This document shows positions 31,859 through 36,197 of a stretch of DNA of 36,197 nt, piece by piece. This stretch comes from Prevotellaceae bacterium. GTDB taxonomy: Bacteria; Bacteroidota; Bacteroidia; Bacteroidales; Paludibacteraceae. Location of the stretch: contig JAISXJ010000100.1 of the NCBI GenBank assembly GCA_031270565.1, positions 1-36,197 of the forward strand, given 5' to 3'. Under the pieces are notes generated by a model. The model was not told where the DNA came from. It did no database searches and saw only the letters and a program-made list of their open reading frames with translations. Position 1 is the stretch's first letter. Each line of letters begins with the position of its first letter. A program made the position numbers and the translations under genes.

Positions 31859-32863
31859 GTGATTCTTCAACAAAATATCAGCCTTCTTCCTCACAATACT
31901 TTCGGAATGAATGTATTTGCCTCGCAATGGGGCGAATACCATTCGGAGGATGACTTGCGGCAGTTCTTTGCCCGCATCAATTGCCGGACAACCGCAGTAT
32001 TGCCCATTGGACAGGGCAGCAATCTGTTGTTTACCAAGAATTTTGAGGGGATAATCCTACATTCGCAAATGCGGAAACTCCATATTGTTGATGAGACTGC
32101 CGACTATTGCTTGTTGCGTGTTGAATCAGGTGTTGTGTGGGATGATTTTTGCGGACTGACGGTTAATATGGGACTTTATGGTGCAGAAAATCTGTCGCTT
32201 ATTCCCGGAGAGGTGGGGGCGGCTGCCGTGCAGAATATCGGAGCGTATGGCGTTGAAGTCAAGGATTTGATTATGCAGGTAGAGACAATTGACCGACTTT
32301 CGGGCGCGACACATATTTTCTCCCAAGTCGATTGCGATTATGGCTATCGCCACAGCATTTTCAAGGGCAGTTTAAAAGACAGATACATTATTACTGCGGT
32401 GGTATTTCGTCTGTCAAAGACGCCCTGTTTACGTCTTGATTATGGCGATTTGTGGCAGCGAGCCGGCAAAAATCCTACGGCTTCCGATGTTCGTCGTGCT
32501 GTAATAACGATTCGTCGCAGCAAACTGCCCGACCCTGCGCTGTGGGGAAATGCAGGCAGTTTCTTTAAGAATCCTGTGATTGAACTGGCGCATTTTGAGA
32601 CGCTTGTACACACTTATCCCGACCTGCCTCACTTTTTCGCAGATGATAATCACGTGAAAATTCCCGCTGCATGGCTCATTGAGCGCTGTGCTCTGAAGGG
32701 TAAGCGTATCGGTGGCGCTGCCGTTTATGAGCATCAGCCACTGGTGATTGTCAATTGCGGCGACGCAACGCCAAACGATGTCGTAGAGTTATCACAACTG
32801 ATAAGAGAACGTGTTGCGGCGAAATTTCGTATTGATCTTGTCCCTGAGGTCTGCTTCATTTAG
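31859..32863 (+). CDS. murB: UDP-N-acetylenolpyruvoylglucosamine reductase
   Basis: 334-aa type I MurB, an FAD enzyme that reduces UDP-GlcNAc-enolpyruvate to UDP-MurNAc with NADPH in peptidoglycan synthesis. Visible: NISLLPHNTFGMNVFA at the N-terminus, FAD-binding IGQGSNLLF, IPGEVGAAAVQNIGAYGVEV, DCDYGYRHSIFK, and the proton-donor Ser in GNAGSFFKNP. The start is a GTG, chosen because the conserved NTFG segment lies before the first in-frame ATG (31907) and a stop codon (31841) lies upstream. It begins 66 bp after polA on the same strand. Confidence 0.94.
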   Translation: MILQQNISLLPHNTFGMNVFASQWGEYHSEDDLRQFFARINCRTTAVLPIGQGSNLLFTKNFEGIILHSQMRKLHIVDETADYCLLRVESGVVWDDFCGLTVNMGLYGAENLSLIPGEVGAAAVQNIGAYGVEVKDLIMQVETIDRLSGATHIFSQVDCDYGYRHSIFKGSLKDRYIITAVVFRLSKTPCLRLDYGDLWQRAGKNPTASDVRRAVITIRRSKLPDPALWGNAGSFFKNPVIELAHFETLVHTYPDLPHFFADDNHVKIPAAWLIERCALKGKRIGGAAVYEHQPLVIVNCGDATPNDVVELSQLIRERVAAKFRIDLVPEVCFI

Positions 32864-32908
32864 AATAACGAAAATAATTGGCATACGCTTGTAACGGTAT
32901 ATTAATTT

Positions 32909-34594
32909 ATGGAAAAGACGGTTATCTATCAAATTTTTACGCGCCTGTTCGGGCAGGAGAAGAAAGCCAATCGTCCGCACGGCACCATTGCCGAAAATGG
33001 CTGCGGAAAGTTTAATCACATCACCACGCGAGCGCTGGAAGCTATTGCCGAGCTGGGCGTTACGCACATCTGGTTTACGGGCGTTATAGAGCATGCTTCG
33101 CTCACGCAATACGAAGAGTTGCCCGCAGAGACCGATTCGCCCGATGTGGTTAAGGGACGCGCCGGATCGCCGTATGCCATTCGCGATTATTACGATGTCT
33201 CCCCCGATTTGGCGGAATCTGTGCCGCAGCGTCTGTTTGAATTTCGGCAATTGATTGACCGCACGCACCGCGCAGCGATGAAAGCAATTATTGATTTTGT
33301 GCCAAACCATGTGGCGCGGCGCTATCATTCCGATGTAAACCCCGCTCACGTTGCCGATTTCGGAGCAACCGACCGCACCGACTGTGCTTTCTCTCCCCAG
33401 AATAATTTTTATTATTTTCCATCAGACACCTTTTCACCACAATTCCCCTTAACCTCCTATCACGAACAGCCGGCGAGAGCTACCGGCAACGACTGTTTCT
33501 CGCCTTCTCCGTCAACAAACGACTGGTACGATACCGTAAAACTCAACTATGGCGTAGATTATCTCGGCGATGGAACGCTTCACGATGACCCACTTTCGGA
33601 CACGTGGCTCAAAATGCGTGCTGTGCTGCTCTACTGGGCGGAGTTTGGTATCGACGGATTTCGGTGCGATATGGCAGAAATGGTACACGTCTCTTTTTGG
33701 AGGTGGGTGATTGGGGAAATCAGGCAGCATTTTCCCTCCATACTATTCATTGCCGAAATTTATCAACCGTCGTATTATGGCGCATATCTTGATGCGGGAT
33801 TCGATTTCCTTTATGACAAAGTCGGGTTTTATGATACGTTGCGGGCAGTTATTTGTCATCAGACGCCTGCTGCTCAGATTACCTGTTGCTGGCAGCAGGT
33901 GGGAGAGATGCAGTCGAAGATGCTCTATTTTCTCGAAAATCACGATGAACAGCGTATTGCTTCGTCCTTTTTTGCAGGCAATTCCGAAGCTGCCCGTCCG
34001 GCGCTGGCGGTGGCGGCGCTGCTGAATACGAATCCCGTTATGATTTATGCCGGACAGGAACTTGGCGAGCGCGGAATGGATGCCGAAGGCTTTTCCGGCT
34101 GCGACGGGCGTACATCCATCTTTGACTACTGGGGAGTAGATACGCTTTGTCGCTGGTATAACAGCGGAAAATACGACCGGACGCTTCTCAGTGTCAATGA
34201 AAAAAAACTGAGACAGTTTTATGCTTCCGTGCTTTCGTTGGCAAGAAGTGAAAAGGCTTTTACACAGGGGCATTTTTTCGACCTGATGTACTGCAACAAT
34301 CCTCCGCATATCAATCCACAGTGCCAGTATGCCTTTTTACGCGCTTGCGGGGATGATGTAATGCTTGTGATAGCACATTTTTCGGATGAGCGGGGATATG
34401 TCCGGCTTCATTTTCCGCAGCATGCCTTTGACTGTTTAAACATGCATCCGAAGGCTTTGTGTTGCGCTGTTGACCTGCTTTCGGGCGAAAGGTTCTCCAC
34501 AGCTTTCACCACCGGTGATTTCTTTGAGACTCATCTCGAACCACATTCAGCAAGAGTGTTTAAGATATGTGGAGATGGCGAAATATTAAAATAG
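32909..34594 (+). CDS. GH13 alpha-amylase family protein
   Basis: 561-aa glycoside hydrolase family 13 protein with no signal peptide, so probably cytoplasmic. It acts on alpha-glucans or maltodextrins; the exact specificity is not readable. Conserved regions: IDFVPNHVARRYH (region I), GFRCDMAEM with the nucleophile Asp (II), LFIAEIY with the acid/base Glu (III), and FLENHDEQR with the transition-state Asp (IV). An N-terminal VIYQIFTRLFG start and a C-terminal beta domain (VMLVIAHFSDERGYVRLHFP) are seen. It starts 45 bp after murB on the same strand. No clear terminator follows before the repeats. Confidence 0.9.
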   Translation: MEKTVIYQIFTRLFGQEKKANRPHGTIAENGCGKFNHITTRALEAIAELGVTHIWFTGVIEHASLTQYEELPAETDSPDVVKGRAGSPYAIRDYYDVSPDLAESVPQRLFEFRQLIDRTHRAAMKAIIDFVPNHVARRYHSDVNPAHVADFGATDRTDCAFSPQNNFYYFPSDTFSPQFPLTSYHEQPARATGNDCFSPSPSTNDWYDTVKLNYGVDYLGDGTLHDDPLSDTWLKMRAVLLYWAEFGIDGFRCDMAEMVHVSFWRWVIGEIRQHFPSILFIAEIYQPSYYGAYLDAGFDFLYDKVGFYDTLRAVICHQTPAAQITCCWQQVGEMQSKMLYFLENHDEQRIASSFFAGNSEAARPALAVAALLNTNPVMIYAGQELGERGMDAEGFSGCDGRTSIFDYWGVDTLCRWYNSGKYDRTLLSVNEKKLRQFYASVLSLARSEKAFTQGHFFDLMYCNNPPHINPQCQYAFLRACGDDVMLVIAHFSDERGYVRLHFPQHAFDCLNMHPKALCCAVDLLSGERFSTAFTTGDFFETHLEPHSARVFKICGDGEILK

Positions 34595-34640
34595 AATCCA
34601 TCGCTTCAAGAAACGTCATTTGGTTCTTTGAAAAATAAAG

Positions 34641-34690
34641 AATAATCATCCTGAGCATCCTGTTAATCCTGTGAAAAATGGGGCTGTCTC
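34641..34690. repeat. Partial copy of the 96-bp dispersed repeat
   Basis: 'gagcatcctgttaatcctgt' and flanks match the 27375-27470 repeat (inverted) and 34895-34994. Confidence 0.8.
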
Positions 34691-34713
34691 AAGAGTTATC
34701 AGTTGTCAGTTTT

Positions 34714-34786
34714 CCACTACTCCTCGTCTCTGACGAGGAGTTATTGGTTGGTCGTTTTTAACGACCTGTCTCGTTACAAACGAGGG
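34714..34786. repeat. REP-like palindrome block R4
   Basis: Inverted version of R1 and R2: CCACTACTCCTCGTctctgACGAGGAG, GGTCGTTtttAACGACC, then CTCGTTacaAACGAG. Very close to R2 in order and sequence although 13 kb from the RAYT gene. Confidence 0.88.
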
Positions 34787-34846
34787 GGAGAGTTTTCAGG
34801 CAGTCAGGGAAGCTGTTTTTTTGCCCGTTAGGGCATATACTTTTAT

Positions 34847-34878
34847 AGTGAATAACGAATAGTGAATAGTGAATAATG
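34847..34878. repeat. GTGAATA low-complexity repeat
   Basis: 'gtgaataacgaatagtgaat' style tract like those at 273, 11968 and 18028. Confidence 0.75.
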
Positions 34879-34894
34879 AACGAAGACATAAAGA

Positions 34895-34994
34895 ATAATT
34901 TTCTTGAGCATCCTGTTAATCCTGTGAAAAATAGGGCTGTTTTTAAAAGTATTTTAGCCACAAATACACGAATACAACGTTTGGCGTAGCCAAT
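34895..34994. repeat. Dispersed 96-bp repeat, second copy
   Basis: Inverted near-copy of 27375-27470, ending 'ttggcgtagccaat'. A few bases differ (atagggctg for atggggctg). Confidence 0.85.
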
Positions 34995-35067
34995 AACTAA
35001 ACTCTACACTCTAAAAACTAAACTCTAAAAAAATATTATTCATTTTTCATTTTTCATTAAAAAGCAT

Positions 35068-35076
35068 TATCTTTGC
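35068..35076 (+). promoter_or_regulatory. -7 box of copy 4 (TATCTTTGC)
   Basis: TATCTTTGC, 37 nt before the copy 4 ATG. It is the nearest clear promoter to the lipoprotein gene at 35517, implying a 5' leader of about 430 nt. Confidence 0.6.
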
Positions 35077-35113
35077 CGCGACATTCTCATCAAATAATAA
35101 TGAATAAACAATT

Positions 35114-35248
35114 ATGATTATTTCAGGGCTTTTATCCGTACCATTTTTTCAGATTAGACGGTTTAACCGGCTAAAAGTAAGTTCGTTACAAAAGCCCCCC
35201 CCCGCATTCAGCTTAACTCCTTGTATTCAAGGGCTTATCATTTATTAA
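35114..35248 (+). CDS. 44-aa conserved small protein, copy 4 (unknown function)
   Basis: The ATG lies 37 nt after TATCTTTGC. The peptide begins MIISGLLSVPFFQI, has the common core RRFNRLKVSSLQKPPP and ends SLTPCIQGLIIY; 44 codons plus TAA as in copies 1 and 2. Against copy 2 the core differs by one silent change (AGC/AGT) and Ala to Ser. The N-terminal 14 residues vary more between copies. It precedes a lipoprotein gene on the same strand, consistent with a leader-peptide or regulatory role, which is not proven. Confidence 0.6.
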   Translation: MIISGLLSVPFFQIRRFNRLKVSSLQKPPPAFSLTPCIQGLIIY

Positions 35249-35516
35249 AGACTTTTTTATTTACGCTTAACAGCGCGAAGTTTCTTCGTGTTTTTTCGCC
35301 GTATACAACTATAAGGGCAACTTTCCTGAAGTTTCGGGAGGGTTGCCGTTTTGAACTTATGAGCCATAAGTTTGAAAAGATTGGTCATAAAACGCTTTAT
35401 TACGCCCTTCGTTGGGAGAATACACGTGGCGAAAAAGGTCTCTGGAGTGAAATAGGTATGGCAATAGCGCCGTAGAAACATGAATTATATTTTTGAATTT
35501 AAAAACACAACTAAAA

Positions 35517-36197
35517 ATGAAAAAACAATTTTTCCAAGTGGCTCTCGTAGCCGTAACAGTAATGGCAGGCGTAGCAATGACCGCCTGCGGAAGCAGTAAA
35601 CAGGCAGCGCAAAGAAGCGTTGCAAGTACGCAACAGTCATCAACTGACCAAGAAATTGAGCAGTTGAAACGACAAATGGAACTCGACAAGCTGAAAGGCG
35701 AAGCCGACCGCGCTGCAAAACAGCGCGAGGCAGATGCGGCAATCGCCGAACATAATGCCAAAATGCAGGCAGAGCGTTTAGCGGCAGCAACCGAACAGCC
35801 CTGCCAACTCTATGACGATGCTGAATGGTTCACCGGTACAGGTGTGCGCCGCGTGAAACTCAACAGTTTGAACACTGCGGCAACAGCCCTTTTGCGCAGC
35901 ACGCAGCAGCAACTCCGCCTCAAACTAAAAGGCGTGTACAAAGCCGTTGTGCGCGACTATTTTGACCAAATGGATATGGACGAAGGCTCTTACGCCGTAT
36001 CGCATATCGAAAGCGCAGGCGATTATATTATCGACCAAAAGTGCAACGAAACCTACGAGGCATGTCGAAAAAACACCGCGCCAGATGCAGAAGGCTATGT
36101 TACGCTCTATATGGGCATAAAAGTCAGTAAAAAAGCCGTTGTTGAGGAGATAATCAACGAAATTTCCAAAGACAAAAAAATGGAAGTGCGTTTTAAC
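35517..36197 (+). CDS. Lipoprotein with coiled coil, cut by window end
   Basis: An open frame of 227 codons runs off the end of the window, so the ORF track misses it. It starts MKKQFFQVALVAVTVMAGVA and has a lipobox MTAC followed by GSSKQ. Residues about 45-90 are charged and Gln/Ala/Glu-rich (EIEQLKRQMELDKLKGEADR), a likely coiled coil. Then follows a folded region (YDDAEWFTGTGVRRVKLNSL, LRLKLKGVYKAVVRDYFDQM). The ending resembles secreted lipoproteins of the LPP20 type in a general way, but I cannot assign a family. It is probably envelope-anchored. Copy 4 of the C-tract unit lies just upstream and is the likely source of its promoter. Confidence 0.8.
   Translation, partial: MKKQFFQVALVAVTVMAGVAMTACGSSKQAAQRSVASTQQSSTDQEIEQLKRQMELDKLKGEADRAAKQREADAAIAEHNAKMQAERLAAATEQPCQLYDDAEWFTGTGVRRVKLNSLNTAATALLRSTQQQLRLKLKGVYKAVVRDYFDQMDMDEGSYAVSHIESAGDYIIDQKCNETYEACRKNTAPDAEGYVTLYMGIKVSKKAVVEEIINEISKDKKMEVRFN

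Larger units (their letters stand above)
35068..35345 (+). repeat. Copy 4 of the C-tract sORF repeat unit
   Basis: Plus-strand copy: promoter box, ORF 35114-35248 with 9 C, then a tail with hairpin (GCGAAGtttCTTCGTG) and a TTTCCTGAAGTTTCGGGAGG segment that matches copy 2 with a codon-sized gap. The lipoprotein gene follows 268 nt after the ORF stop. Confidence 0.85.

Noticed and set aside
1-36197. tRNA or rRNA genes
   Set aside because: I saw no cloverleaf-like or rRNA-like segment by eye; a covariance search would be needed to exclude them fully.

Overview
The window looks like a chromosomal segment of a Bacteroidales (Bacteroidota) bacterium. The evidence is the repeated -7 promoter box TAnnTTTG(C), proteins with Por-type (T9SS) C-terminal sorting domains, a FISUMP-domain protein, a TonB receptor followed by a DUF4374-like lipoprotein, a BspA-like leucine-rich repeat protein, and start sites without strong Shine-Dalgarno sequences. 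Intergenic DNA is unusually rich in dispersed palindromic and low-complexity repeats. I could not assign a genus.

Layout. 1-567: a multi-copy repeat unit (copy 1) and low-complexity repeats. 625-2385 (+): acyl-CoA synthetase. 2617-4692 (+): BspA-like surface protein with 18 repeat units. 4821-11296 (-): a same-strand run that reads, in transcription order, YfhO-like membrane protein, CPBP protease, a 122-bp MITE-like insertion, GH20 hexosaminidase and MtaB. 11297-12141: promoters, copy 3 of the unit and hairpin repeats. 12142-15909 (+): ornithine aminotransferase, arginase and P5C dehydrogenase, a route from arginine to glutamate. 15997-17451 (-): exported FISUMP protein. 17460-18558: copy 2 of the unit, REP-like DNA, nested inverted repeats and a terminator. 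18559-21266 (-): large exported T9SS-like protein and a small anchored partner. 21267-22702: REP-like arrays flanking a RAYT transposase. 22703-27261 (+): TonB receptor, DUF4374-like lipoprotein and ferric-reductase-like membrane protein, probably an iron uptake unit. 27679-34594 (+): purA, polA, murB and a GH13 amylase. 34595-35516: repeats and copy 4 of the unit. 35517-end (+): a lipoprotein cut by the window edge and absent from the ORF track.

Most interesting element. Four copies of one unit (copies 1 and 2 on minus, 3 and 4 on plus) each carry a Bacteroidales -7 box, then an ATG 34-37 nt downstream, then a 44-codon ORF with a shared core (RRFNRLKVSSLQKPPP, then ALTPCIQGLI). Most differences between copies in the core are synonymous. 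The PPP codons are a run of C: nine in three copies, eleven in copy 3, which is thereby frameshifted. A ten-C allele would instead open a longer downstream frame, itself partly conserved between copies. Two copies sit upstream of envelope genes (FISUMP protein, lipoprotein). This looks like an undescribed small-protein or leader-peptide family with a potential slippage switch. The structure is read from sequence; the function is inference.

A second system is the RAYT transposase with REP-like palindromes that share a GTAACGAG core with the C-tract unit.
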